From an uncultured Muribaculaceae bacterium (GTDB lineage: Bacteria > Bacteroidota > Bacteroidia > Bacteroidales > Muribaculaceae), in NCBI GenBank assembly GCA_910588065.1, contig CAJUPZ010000011.1:1-64000 (forward strand): DNA of 64,000 bases. The letters are read 5' to 3'. Below, one piece after another: positions 39,499-48,516 of this stretch. The notes below the pieces were generated by a model. That model searched no databases and was not told where the DNA came from. It saw nothing but the letters and a program-made list of their open reading frames with translations. Made by a program: the position numbers and the translations under genes. Each line of letters begins with the position of its first letter. Position 1 is the first letter of the stretch.

Positions 39499-40761
39499 AT
39501 GGATAAATTTTGCTATATTATCATATATCTGGCTGCTATGCTCCCCTTTGCGGCCACTGCATCTCCGGCTTCCATAGCGGCTGATTCCTCCTCTACTGCC
39601 AGGCTCAGCTTCCGTATCGGTCAGAACAATCCTGATATGACACGGCTGGCTAACCGCAAGGCTTACAATAAGATAGTGCGGGCAATAGCCGCACGCAAGG
39701 CTGAGTCGGATGATGTTGCCGTTGAAATCACATACTACTGTGCCCCCGGGGCTGAGAACTATATAAACAAAAGCATCGGCGATGCCCGCGCAATGCTGCT
39801 CAAATATGATTTGCTGCAGCGCGTGGCGCTCCCGGATTCAGCTTTTATAATCACCGATGGAGAAGCTGGGTGGGCCGAGCTCTACCGTATGATCGAAGCC
39901 ACGCCCTCGGTCAACAACCGCGATGAGGTTCTTGCAATTATAAAAAGCGACCCCTCGACGCGCATGCACCGGCTCAAGAAACTCAATGACGGCAAGGCGT
40001 ATGCCTATCTTCACGAAAATATTTTCCCCCTGCTCAGAGGCAACCTTAAGGTTACTGTAGGCTCAGCGCAGGCAGTTGCTATGGCAAGGAGAATTGACGG
40101 CAGCATAAACGCTGTGACAGTGTGTGCTGACGGCTCGCTGCTGTGCACCGACTGCGGATGTACCCCGCAGCAGCCTGCGTCAGCCCCGCAGCAGGTGGTG
40201 ACATATGTTGTGCAATCGCCCTCGGAGGCTGTCGACTACGGCAGATTCTCGTTCAAGACCAACCTTGTATATGATTTTGTGCTCGCGCCGTCGCTTGAGG
40301 TGGAATATCATTTCAATCCCTCATGGAGCCTCAACCTTGAATATGAGATGGGTTGGTGGAAAAAGAAATCCAAAAACAAGACTTACGAAATTGCAATGGT
40401 GTCGCCCGAAGCCCGCTGGTGGTTCAAATCATCAACTCCAGGCAACGGCTACTACCTCGGAGCCTTCCCGGGCTACGCCTGGTTTGACTTTGAAAACGGC
40501 GGCACAGGCCACAGGGGTCACGGTGTATTCGGCGGCATGAGTTTCGGCTTTGTCAAACCCCTCACCGACAAGCTCTCTTTCGAGGCCGGCCTTGGAGTAG
40601 GCTACCTGAACCTGCGCTATAAGGATTATGAACCGGTGGATGATCACCATGTGTACACCCGCACTAAGAGCACCGGCTATTTCGGGCCGCTGAAGGTCAA
40701 GCTCGCCCTTGTGTGGCACCCGTGGGGGCAGAAGCTCAAAAAATCCGCATCACAGAGATGA
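39499..40761 (+). CDS. DUF3575 outer-membrane protein, first gene of the pilus operon
   Basis: A 420-residue protein with a signal peptide (residues 1–22). Residues about 35–200 look like the OmpA-related N-terminal region of this group (SFRIGQNNPDMTRLANRKAY). Residues about 245–415 are the DUF3575 beta-barrel (FKTNLVYDFVLAPSLEVEYH, WKKKSKNKTYEIAMVSPEARWW). In Bacteroidetes this family heads fimbrillin operons. It may assist outer-membrane export or anchoring of the pilus (inference). Its stop overlaps the next start by 4 bp (ATGA). Confidence 0.85.
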   Translation: MDKFCYIIIYLAAMLPFAATASPASIAADSSSTARLSFRIGQNNPDMTRLANRKAYNKIVRAIAARKAESDDVAVEITYYCAPGAENYINKSIGDARAMLLKYDLLQRVALPDSAFIITDGEAGWAELYRMIEATPSVNNRDEVLAIIKSDPSTRMHRLKKLNDGKAYAYLHENIFPLLRGNLKVTVGSAQAVAMARRIDGSINAVTVCADGSLLCTDCGCTPQQPASAPQQVVTYVVQSPSEAVDYGRFSFKTNLVYDFVLAPSLEVEYHFNPSWSLNLEYEMGWWKKKSKNKTYEIAMVSPEARWWFKSSTPGNGYYLGAFPGYAWFDFENGGTGHRGHGVFGGMSFGFVKPLTDKLSFEAGLGVGYLNLRYKDYEPVDDHHVYTRTKSTGYFGPLKVKLALVWHPWGQKLKKSASQR

Positions 40762-41783
40762 GCCGCCGCCACATATATATAATAATGTGTATCCTTGCGG
40801 CGTTGGCAATGTCATCGTGCCGCGAGGAGTTGTGCTACGACCACTACCGCCGTTCGGCCATAGCTCTCGATTATGAGCAGGAGTGGGAGCGCGACTATGG
40901 CGCCGGTTTGTCTGCCGGCTGGAAACCGGAGGTATATGGTGATGACTATGATACATATCGCCCCGGACTGCCCGAGTCGGTGAGCATGGTGGTGTATCCG
41001 AAGAACGACACTTTGCCCTCGCTCTATTTTCTCGGCCATACAGGCGGCGAGGTGGATCTTGGTGCCGGGCCTTACGGTATTCTGTTCTACAACAACGATA
41101 CTGAGTATGTTGTGATTGACGAATCGGCTTCGTTGCCCCAGGTGTCTGCCACAACCACAACCCGCTCGCGCTCAACACTCGAACCGCTGCACAGCGGCGA
41201 GCGTACTGTCAGCCCGCCTGATGTGCTCTATGGTGCTTATACCGACTCTGTGCCGGCTCCGTCGGTTCATGCTGTAACCCCTATGAGCGTGACAATGAGG
41301 CCGCTGGTCTACACTTACGTGATTCGCTACATCTTTGACGAAGGGCTTGAGTTTGTGAAGCTTGCGCGCGGTGCTCTCGCCGGCATGGCCGAGAAGGTGT
41401 ATCTCCACAACGGCGCTACCGCTCCGGATGCGGCTACAGTGTTGTTTGACTGCGAGGTGAAACCCTGGGGAGTGCTCGCCGTGGTGAAAACTTTCGGCGT
41501 GCCCGATTTTCCGGGCGACCATTATGGGCGTCCCGGCAATGAGGTGAACCCCGCGCAGAATTTCATGCTTAATCTTGAGGTGATGACCGCCGACGGCTCT
41601 ATAAAGTCATTCAAGCAGGATGTCACTACCCAGGTGCGCAGACAGCCGCGCGGCGGAGTGCTCACAATGACCGGACTCTTTGTCATTGACGAGAACAATC
41701 AGGTGGACTCCGGGTTTGATGTGAGCGTTGACGACTGGGGCGAGTGGACCGATGTCGAACTGCCCAATATTGAAGTGCTATAA
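40758..41783 (+). CDS. DUF5119 lipoprotein, probable pilus anchor or assembly protein
   Basis: A 341-residue protein from MSRRHIYIIMC, chosen over an ATG 15 codons upstream because it gives a proper signal sequence with lipobox (MSSC, Cys21). The mature part is beta-rich with YDHYRRSAIALDYEQEW and a central VTPMSVTMRPLVYTYVIRY segment typical of DUF5119/Mfa2-like proteins. Family members cap or anchor type V pili at the outer membrane; the exact role here is inferred from operon position. Translation is coupled to the DUF3575 gene. Confidence 0.8.
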   Translation: MSRRHIYIIMCILAALAMSSCREELCYDHYRRSAIALDYEQEWERDYGAGLSAGWKPEVYGDDYDTYRPGLPESVSMVVYPKNDTLPSLYFLGHTGGEVDLGAGPYGILFYNNDTEYVVIDESASLPQVSATTTTRSRSTLEPLHSGERTVSPPDVLYGAYTDSVPAPSVHAVTPMSVTMRPLVYTYVIRYIFDEGLEFVKLARGALAGMAEKVYLHNGATAPDAATVLFDCEVKPWGVLAVVKTFGVPDFPGDHYGRPGNEVNPAQNFMLNLEVMTADGSIKSFKQDVTTQVRRQPRGGVLTMTGLFVIDENNQVDSGFDVSVDDWGEWTDVELPNIEVL

Positions 41784-41814
41784 TTCTGAATAATAATAAA
41801 AACCATATATACCT

Positions 41815-42891
41815 ATGAAACTGTTTAACTATCTCCTTCCGGGTATTTGCGTGATGATGGCCGGATGCTCAAGCTCTGAAATCATTGATGATGTCAGCAA
41901 GAGCGAATCCTCGCGGATAGGCTTCGACACACACATGAACAAGAACTCAAGGGCTCTCGACAACTCAAACTTCAACAGTTTCTTTGTCTATGGCTCATAC
42001 ACCGTCACTACCTCATCGCAGCCGGTGCAGGTGTTTACCGGCGACCGCGTGACCAAAGGGCAGGACGGCAACTGGACATATACAAACGACCGCTACTGGA
42101 ATCCCCAGGGCACATACGATTTCTATGCCTACAGCTGCGAGAACACTACTGTGCAGACCGGTGTGACAGGCAACGCCAACCTCAATGGCCGGATTCTGAA
42201 CCTGGTGAACTACACCATCAATCAGGACCATGCGCGGCATGACCTTGTGTATGCCACCGCAAAGGACCAGAAACGCACCGACCCCACCGGCACCGCAAGC
42301 CCGGTGTCGTTCGCTTTCAAGCATATTCTCACCCGGCTCAAATTCACATTCAAAAGCGCCATTCCCGGTGAGTCTTACACCGTCAAAATCAGCAATGTGA
42401 GCATATCGCACTACCGCAATGTGGGCACATTTCTCGGAAGCACCGAAAACTGGCAGGAGCCGACACGCAACCCCGAGACCCCCTCTATGCCTTTGGTAAT
42501 GTCTGCTGCCGACGGTGTGCTGCAGAAACCCGGTGCTTCCGGTCCGGTGCGCACCGATGTGTCAACCGAGGCGGTGTACATGATTCCCTTCCAATACCAG
42601 TATGCCAACGTGCGCATAGAATTTGATTTTGACATCCAGGCTCCCGACACAAACGGCAATCTCATGGACGTGATGGGCAGCCATATCACCGCCACATGGC
42701 AGCCAAACTGGATAAAGGGTCAGAGCATCAACAATGTAATTACCCTCACAGGCAGCGCCACCGGCATGGATCCCATTCGCTTCACCGCCTCGATTGTGCC
42801 TGATGACGGCGCTGCGGACGATGGATGGGTGCCCGGTACCGGCAATGCCAATTTCAGTTTTGACCAGTCATTTCCCGGTTCCAACTCATGA
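41815..42891 (+). CDS. Fimbrillin-family lipoprotein 1
   Basis: A 358-residue lipoprotein with lipobox MAGC (Cys18). Two tandem transthyretin-like beta domains are suggested: SFFVYGSYTVTTSSQPVQVF and YDFYAYSC in the first, then FAFKHILTRLKFTFKSAIPG and a C-terminal segment ending in the SFDQSFPG region. The Arg46–Ala47 step precedes the first strand, the place where type V pilins are cut to free the donor-strand groove. It begins a run of three coupled fimbrillins; the next start overlaps its stop by 4 bp. Confidence 0.85.
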   Translation: MKLFNYLLPGICVMMAGCSSSEIIDDVSKSESSRIGFDTHMNKNSRALDNSNFNSFFVYGSYTVTTSSQPVQVFTGDRVTKGQDGNWTYTNDRYWNPQGTYDFYAYSCENTTVQTGVTGNANLNGRILNLVNYTINQDHARHDLVYATAKDQKRTDPTGTASPVSFAFKHILTRLKFTFKSAIPGESYTVKISNVSISHYRNVGTFLGSTENWQEPTRNPETPSMPLVMSAADGVLQKPGASGPVRTDVSTEAVYMIPFQYQYANVRIEFDFDIQAPDTNGNLMDVMGSHITATWQPNWIKGQSINNVITLTGSATGMDPIRFTASIVPDDGAADDGWVPGTGNANFSFDQSFPGSNS

Positions 42892-43928
42892 TCGGTTTGA
42901 TTAGAATGGCGCGGGCTGCACTTGCTGTGGCTCTGCCGTTGGCTGCTTTGGGTGGCTGCTCCTCAGCAGATGAGGACCTGTCACCTGCGGATGAAAAGCT
43001 GCCGGTAGTGTTCAGCGCTGCGGCTGCCACGGGGAGAGCTCCGGTGAGCAATGAGGGCTTTACCGCCGAGGGCTCGGCTTTCCGTGTGTGGGGCGTGTTT
43101 TATGATCCCACCAAGGCGGGAGTGGTGCAGGTGTTTGACGGGCGCGAGGTTACGCGCACCGGCGATGCCTGGACCTACGACAGCGAGGAGTATTGGATGC
43201 GTGGATTCACGTATGATTTTTGCGCCGTATATCCTTCGCAAGTGGCTGAGAAAGCGGAGTTTACCCCTGCTGATGGTGCCAACTGCACTGTTACGCTGGC
43301 CGATTTTACAGCCGATGGCACAGACCTGATGGTGGCTTCGGACCGCCGCATGATTCTGTCGCAGGACAACTCTGATGCCCCGGCGCCCGTTGCACTGAAG
43401 TTTCGCCATATTCTCAGCCGCATAAACTTTAACGGACGCACCGATGACCGCTATCTCGGCGCCGACGGTAAGCCCGACGATCAGGCGAGGGTGCTCCGCA
43501 TACTGAGCTTCAAGGTGAGCGGATTTTCAGACAAAGGGAGCTGGAACGGTGAGGGCTTCAAGGCCGACGGCTCATCGTTGGGAGAATGGACTGCCGCTGC
43601 CGGTGCTGATGCCGAGTATGCTGCAAAGATACCGGAGGGCGGTCTTGAACTCGGCAATGCCCCCACACCGATTTTTGGCGACAATGATGTGATATTGGCT
43701 ATTCCGCAGAGTGTCAGCGATCTGGTGGTGGATATAGAATACGAATATACCCGCGGCTCGCTCGGCGTGCAGCATGCAACCGCCCATCTCTCAGGCACTT
43801 GGCTGCCCGGCAAGAGCTATTCCTACTCATTCAGTATCAACACCCATCTTTTCTTTGATGTGCCTGCGGTAGACGATTGGCTCTCCGCACCTATCAACAA
43901 CGGTGACTTCAACATAATTCTTCCCTGA
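42888..43928 (+). CDS. Fimbrillin-family lipoprotein 2
   Basis: A 346-residue lipoprotein with lipobox LGGC (Cys24). It carries the same landmarks as its neighbour: Arg50–Ala51 before the first strand, FRVWGVFYDPTKAGVVQVFD, YDFCAVYP and LKFRHILSRINFNGR. The C-terminal strand pattern (YSYSFSINTHLFFDVPAVDDW) fits an Mfa-like two-domain pilin. Start chosen at the ATGA overlap with fimbrillin 1. Sequence divergence from its neighbours suggests distinct shaft or tip-proximal subunits rather than a recent duplication. Confidence 0.85.
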   Translation: MIGLIRMARAALAVALPLAALGGCSSADEDLSPADEKLPVVFSAAAATGRAPVSNEGFTAEGSAFRVWGVFYDPTKAGVVQVFDGREVTRTGDAWTYDSEEYWMRGFTYDFCAVYPSQVAEKAEFTPADGANCTVTLADFTADGTDLMVASDRRMILSQDNSDAPAPVALKFRHILSRINFNGRTDDRYLGADGKPDDQARVLRILSFKVSGFSDKGSWNGEGFKADGSSLGEWTAAAGADAEYAAKIPEGGLELGNAPTPIFGDNDVILAIPQSVSDLVVDIEYEYTRGSLGVQHATAHLSGTWLPGKSYSYSFSINTHLFFDVPAVDDWLSAPINNGDFNIILP

Positions 43929-45022
43929 TGAAAAATATTCTCTCTCATATAATCCCGGTTCTTCTGGTGATGCTCTGCTCCTGCTCCAATGAGCCGGAGG
44001 TGGATGCTCCGGATGCTGATGATGTGATTGCATTTTCTGCGCCGGTGGTGTTTGCCGGTTCTGATTCGCGTGCCGGTTTTGTTAACTCGGAGCTGCCTGT
44101 CGGTTCTGAATTCGTGGTGTATGGCTACTGCATTCCCCTCATTACCAACTATTCCTCTACCGCCGATCTTGATGCCAAGGGTGGCGAGAAGGGGTGGAAC
44201 GCCAAGAAGAATCTCATAGTGCCTGATGTGCTGGAGGCAGCGCGGCTTGATGTGGACAGTCATGGCTGTTATTATAAAGGCGAGCCGGGGGTATGGTACA
44301 CCGAGCGCAATCAGCTTGTCGCCGCCGCCGGCGCCGACCCCTCGGCTTTCAAATACTCGTTCATAGCCTACAGCCCTGCATCGCAGAATTTCACGGTTCA
44401 GAGTCCGGTTGGAGCCCCGGTGCTTAACTATAATGTGACCTACCCGTGCGAGGAGGATGCGATGTATGCGTTTGTTACCGACCACATGAGAGAACGTGGA
44501 GCCGTGGATATGGTGTTTCATCATATTCTCAGCGCTGTGAGTGTGAAGTTTAATAACTACAGCGCCGCCAGCGATTTGACTGTCAATGATTTTACTCTTG
44601 AGGGCGATTTCTATTCGCAGGCTACGCTCGACTTTTCGCAGCCTGACCCCTCTGTGACAGTTAACACCGGAGCCTTCACCCACGCCCGGCTGCCGTTTGT
44701 GAGCGAGCCGCTTACTGTGCTCCATGACGCGGCCACAACAGCTCCTCACTCCTACTTCATACTCGCCAATTCCGATGGCACAAACGGGTCGTTTCTCGGT
44801 GCCGGCAAAACCCTAACCGGCTCTTTTGAATTCGAGGGGCGTACAATAGATATACGCATACCGCGCGAGGGTGATAATTTCGATTTCGGGCGTATACCGC
44901 GTCCCGGTGTGAACTACACTCTGAATATCAATTTCTACGGCGACAAGATTGTGCTGATGTTTACAGCCGATGATGTTGAGTACTGGCAGAGCGGTTCGGA
45001 CAATAACATTTACATCAACTGA
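43928..45022 (+). CDS. Fimbrillin-family lipoprotein 3
   Basis: A 364-residue lipoprotein with cysteines at 17 and 19 near the end of the signal sequence (VMLCSC); Cys19 is the likelier lipid site. Arg48–Ala49 precedes the strand SEFVVYGYC. The FHHILSAVSVKFNNYS segment and the C-terminal NYTLNINFYGDKIVLMFTAD mark a fimbrillin fold. Its ATG shares one base with the stop of fimbrillin 2. The 8-bp gap to the last operon gene implies co-transcription. Confidence 0.82.
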   Translation: MKNILSHIIPVLLVMLCSCSNEPEVDAPDADDVIAFSAPVVFAGSDSRAGFVNSELPVGSEFVVYGYCIPLITNYSSTADLDAKGGEKGWNAKKNLIVPDVLEAARLDVDSHGCYYKGEPGVWYTERNQLVAAAGADPSAFKYSFIAYSPASQNFTVQSPVGAPVLNYNVTYPCEEDAMYAFVTDHMRERGAVDMVFHHILSAVSVKFNNYSAASDLTVNDFTLEGDFYSQATLDFSQPDPSVTVNTGAFTHARLPFVSEPLTVLHDAATTAPHSYFILANSDGTNGSFLGAGKTLTGSFEFEGRTIDIRIPREGDNFDFGRIPRPGVNYTLNINFYGDKIVLMFTADDVEYWQSGSDNNIYIN

Positions 45023-45030
45023 AAAACGCA

Positions 45031-47451
45031 ATGAAACTTAGTCATATACTGATTGTTATGGCAGCTGCGCTGCTATGCGGGTGTGCTGAGCATGGGACTG
45101 TTGCCCCGCTGCCCGATCCGTCATCAGCCATTATTCTTAAGGCGGAGGCGGTGGAGATGCTGCCCGAAGTGGTGAGCGCCCGCTCCGGCGAGGAACCGAA
45201 AACAGCGGCTGAGAAGAAAATCAACAGGCTTCATCTCTTTTTCTTTGACAAGGATGGCGAATTCCTGACACCCGATCCTGAATGCGAGGTGGATTTCCGG
45301 CCCTATCAGATTATTGACATGACTGAGAGCGGTCTTGATGGTGTGGAGGTGCCGAAAAACGCCTTTATGGACCAGCAGACCCTCGAAGGGGTACAGATAT
45401 TTGCGGTTGCCAATCCGATATGCGATGACCCGTCTTGCAGCCACACCTCATGCTCTTTCAGGGTCGAAGAGCTAAATCCCGACGGCGATATCTGTCATGG
45501 CGATGCTGATAATCCGCAGGCAGTTAAGATAATAAACAGCCTTGCAGACTTACAGTCATGGTACTATCGCCCGGCTGAGCGCACAGATATCACAGAGCTG
45601 CCGGCCGGAGGAATGCCGATGGTGGCTCTCTATAGCGCTGCCGCCGGTGACTGTGTGCTCGGCCACAGCGGGCAGATTCAGATTCCGCTGCGCGCCCTGA
45701 TGGCGAGGGTGGATGTGAAAGTGAAACTCGAAGCGAAGCAAACAAGCAAGGACCGGCTGCTGCCAACCCTGAAAGTTACTGAATATGGAGTGAAAAACAT
45801 GCCGCTGTGTGTGCCTTTCACCGCAGGAGAGACTACCGCTGTGCCTCAGAGCGACATGAGGAGTGAAAAAACCGTGAAAGTGAGCGACCGCACTCTTGTT
45901 GACGGTCAGGAAGCGGAGGTGTTCACATATTATACCTACGAAAATATCAAGCAGCGCACTCAGGATCCCATGGAGATATACCCCGATGAGGTGAAGGGTG
46001 CCGGCGAGGAGGTGCGTCAGCGGTGGAAGCCGCTTGTGGCACCGGAAAATGCGAGTGCCATTGTGATGCGAGGCCGCTATGTTGACCATCAGGGCATGAG
46101 CTACGATGCGCAGTTCAGTGTGTACCTCGGCAGCGATGTGATAGACAACTTTGAGGTGAAGCGCAACCATTGCTATAAAAATAATATCTTTATCAGCGGA
46201 CTTGACTATGTGCGCGGCGATGACAATGTGTTTATCTTCGATGCCCGCGTCAATGTGTCCACTTTCAACGCCATGTACCTCTCCATCATCAACGAGCGCC
46301 ACCTTGACGCCCATTGGTGTGTGCTGCCCATGGATGTATACTTCCTTGACAAATCAGATGCGTCCTCGCAATGCACTGTGACTATTCTTGGCGATGCTAC
46401 CTCGTGGGTGCACCTCGAGCATGTGAGCTCCGAAGGCATGAGCGATGCGGACTTCAAGCCGGGATGGGGCTGCCGGGATTATTTTACAACCGATATGCTC
46501 CAGAATGTCGTTACTGAGACATCCGCACAGGTGAGCCGCACCCGCGACCGCATATATTTTTATGTGGACGAAAACTCTTCTACACGTAGCCGTACGGCAC
46601 GTGTTGAGGTGAAGTATCAGTCTGCCACGGAGTCATATACAGATACCCTCGAACTTGAACAGTATGGTCTGTTGTCATTTATCTACAACGGCACAACCTA
46701 CTATATGGAGGCCGTTGAGGAATACGCCGAACACTACGACCCCCTCGACCCCTTCGGTTCCACCCCTTGGTATCAGCCCGAAGGCATCCCCTGGGCAGCC
46801 GCAAACTCACCTCAGAATGGCTACGCGTTTTCAGAAGGAGTATATAGATTGATAAATCATAGCTGGAGTCCGTTCAATATGATATATGCTGAGGATGGGT
46901 TGCAAATATGCAACTATTTGTTAGGCCTGACCACATATAGTGGTTATGACATATCTTCCCGGCTGTCATCAATATCTAAAATATATGCTGACGCAGACCC
47001 TATATCAGCTATCAGTGTTGCTTGCTCCAAAAACAAAAAGGCGCGGGAAGGAGAAACTCAGACGCTAAAGTGGTTTTTACCGGGAATCTCTCAATTGGAA
47101 GTAATGTTAGAGACTAAATACAATGAGTTCCCTACTTTTCAAGAGTATTTATATTGGTCTGCTAATCCATCACGAAATCCAAATCTCACAATGAGTGGCG
47201 CGGTCAGATATCGAGAGAATCCGTATAGGGCAAGAGCTACAAAAGTAAATACATCCGGTAAGCATGTATTAAGTGAATTGGATATGAGTGAAACTTCCTG
47301 GTCTTATCCTTCAAGCGCATCACAATCAACTGTAACATCTGATTACAGATATAGCGATAATGTTGACTATGAGGATGGCGGCGGCAGGACATTGCGCACT
47401 CAGAAGCTGAGGGTGAGGGCTATACGTGTGGCTGACGGAGTGAGTCAGTGA
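45031..47451 (+). CDS. DUF4906 lipoprotein, probable pilus tip/adhesin
   Basis: An 806-residue lipoprotein with lipobox LCGC (Cys18). An N-terminal fimbrillin-like region (KKINRLHLFFFDKDGEFLTP, GGMPMVALYSAAAG, LRALMARVDVKVKLEAK) leads to a large C-terminal part. The last ~200 residues carry KWFLPGISQLEVMLE and YWSANPSRN, typical of DUF4906 tip proteins. From about 46840 to 47385 the DNA becomes much richer in A/T and rare codons (TTA, ATA, AGA, CGA) than the rest of the gene. The stop overlaps the convergent gene's stop by 7 bp. Confidence 0.82.
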   Translation: MKLSHILIVMAAALLCGCAEHGTVAPLPDPSSAIILKAEAVEMLPEVVSARSGEEPKTAAEKKINRLHLFFFDKDGEFLTPDPECEVDFRPYQIIDMTESGLDGVEVPKNAFMDQQTLEGVQIFAVANPICDDPSCSHTSCSFRVEELNPDGDICHGDADNPQAVKIINSLADLQSWYYRPAERTDITELPAGGMPMVALYSAAAGDCVLGHSGQIQIPLRALMARVDVKVKLEAKQTSKDRLLPTLKVTEYGVKNMPLCVPFTAGETTAVPQSDMRSEKTVKVSDRTLVDGQEAEVFTYYTYENIKQRTQDPMEIYPDEVKGAGEEVRQRWKPLVAPENASAIVMRGRYVDHQGMSYDAQFSVYLGSDVIDNFEVKRNHCYKNNIFISGLDYVRGDDNVFIFDARVNVSTFNAMYLSIINERHLDAHWCVLPMDVYFLDKSDASSQCTVTILGDATSWVHLEHVSSEGMSDADFKPGWGCRDYFTTDMLQNVVTETSAQVSRTRDRIYFYVDENSSTRSRTARVEVKYQSATESYTDTLELEQYGLLSFIYNGTTYYMEAVEEYAEHYDPLDPFGSTPWYQPEGIPWAAANSPQNGYAFSEGVYRLINHSWSPFNMIYAEDGLQICNYLLGLTTYSGYDISSRLSSISKIYADADPISAISVACSKNKKAREGETQTLKWFLPGISQLEVMLETKYNEFPTFQEYLYWSANPSRNPNLTMSGAVRYRENPYRARATKVNTSGKHVLSELDMSETSWSYPSSASQSTVTSDYRYSDNVDYEDGGGRTLRTQKLRVRAIRVADGVSQ

Positions 47452-47900
47452 TAGATGGCGCGGGTGGCTCGAGCAGAGATTGTGTAGGGGGTGCCGTTGC
47501 TTGTGCGTGGCTTGCCGCTGAGGGTATAGTACATATTGCGCTGCTTGTCCCATGAGGCGAAGGTGAGCTGCCTTGTTTCGCCGGCGGGAATGTCAACGGT
47601 TTGGCTTACAGTGCGCTTGTGCAGCTGACGGCCGGATTCGTCAAAATAGGTGATTTCAATTTCGATATAGGTGAGCCGGCGCCGTGTGGCGTTGGTCAGA
47701 TAGATGCTCTCTTTGTTGGAGCGCAGCGGCTTGTCGTAGCCGGCAAGGGTGGCCATGCCGGGGGAGAGCACAACGGTGTCGGCAGCAGCAACAACCTCCT
47801 GCGCCGCTATTTTCCTGACTTTTAGATTCTTGCGGGTTGTTTTGTCGGCGGATGCCATCAGCGAAATCAGCACCAATAGCGTGAATATAAGCTGTTTCAT
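47445..47900 (-). CDS. Small exported protein of unknown function
   Basis: A 151-residue protein with a signal peptide (MKQLIFTLLVLISLMASA). The mature part looks like one beta-sandwich domain (ESIYLTNATRRRLTYIEIEI, then VDIPAGETRQLTFASWD), like the FxLyD or DUF-type domains that describe a protein's extracellular strand pairs. No catalytic residues are evident. It is the third gene of an operon with 47897–48505 (4-bp overlap) and 48517–49908, and it converges on the pilus operon. Confidence 0.7.
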   Translation of the reverse strand: MKQLIFTLLVLISLMASADKTTRKNLKVRKIAAQEVVAAADTVVLSPGMATLAGYDKPLRSNKESIYLTNATRRRLTYIEIEITYFDESGRQLHKRTVSQTVDIPAGETRQLTFASWDKQRNMYYTLSGKPRTSNGTPYTISARATRAIYH

Positions 47901-48505
47901 AGGTATCGCGGTTCGGAAGGGAGAGCAGGGGCGGGGAATATCCTGACGCAGCCAAACGGGGCTTCTCCGGTGTTTGAATTCGTGCGCACGCTGTAGCGGA
48001 ACATATAGGGGAGCATCCGCCAGAAATTGAATGAGTATTTGCTTTTCACTTGCTTGAACACCAGGCGCGTATCTTCCTCGGCCAGGGTTATTGTGAAGCG
48101 TTTGGGCGAACTCAGGCGCCCGGCGAGTTGCGCCGAGGTGTATATGCTTGCGTCATACACATTGCTTTTTGCGCTGACGGTAAGCAATCCCATGACGGTG
48201 CCGGGGCGTATCGCGCGGTTTGCGCTGTGTACAATCACCATCTGATACTGCTCGGCTCCGGGTAGCGTGCCGATATCCCTTTTGCGCTCGATTGCAAGGG
48301 TTGTACCGCTCTGAGCAATGCGCCACAAGCCTTCGATGCGGTGGGGACCTGCCTCTGTGAGGCGTCGCTCAATATCCGCTGTGCGTGAGTAGCCGTCAAG
48401 CGGAGCCCCTGAGATCGGGGGCAGCTTCGGTGCTGTATTCGAGACTTGCGCCGCCGCGCACAGCGAGCAGGCGAGCAGCAGGAGGAGAGATTGGATTATG
48501 CGCAT
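47897..48505 (-). CDS. Exported protein of unknown function
   Basis: A 202-residue protein from MRIIQSLLLLLACSLCAAAQ; this ATG gives a signal peptide, while the longer frame to 48682 runs antisense-like through the upstream coding region. The mature part contains IEGLWRIAQSGTTLAIERKRDIG, reminiscent of a lipocalin-like or small beta-barrel opening, and a C-terminal KYSFNFWRMLPYMFRYSVR. Overlaps the following gene by 4 bp (ATGA) and follows the DUF3078 gene by 11 bp. Family not recognised. Confidence 0.7.
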   Translation of the reverse strand: MRIIQSLLLLLACSLCAAAQVSNTAPKLPPISGAPLDGYSRTADIERRLTEAGPHRIEGLWRIAQSGTTLAIERKRDIGTLPGAEQYQMVIVHSANRAIRPGTVMGLLTVSAKSNVYDASIYTSAQLAGRLSSPKRFTITLAEEDTRLVFKQVKSKYSFNFWRMLPYMFRYSVRTNSNTGEAPFGCVRIFPAPALPSEPRYL

Positions 48506-48516
48506 GGGGTGGGTAA

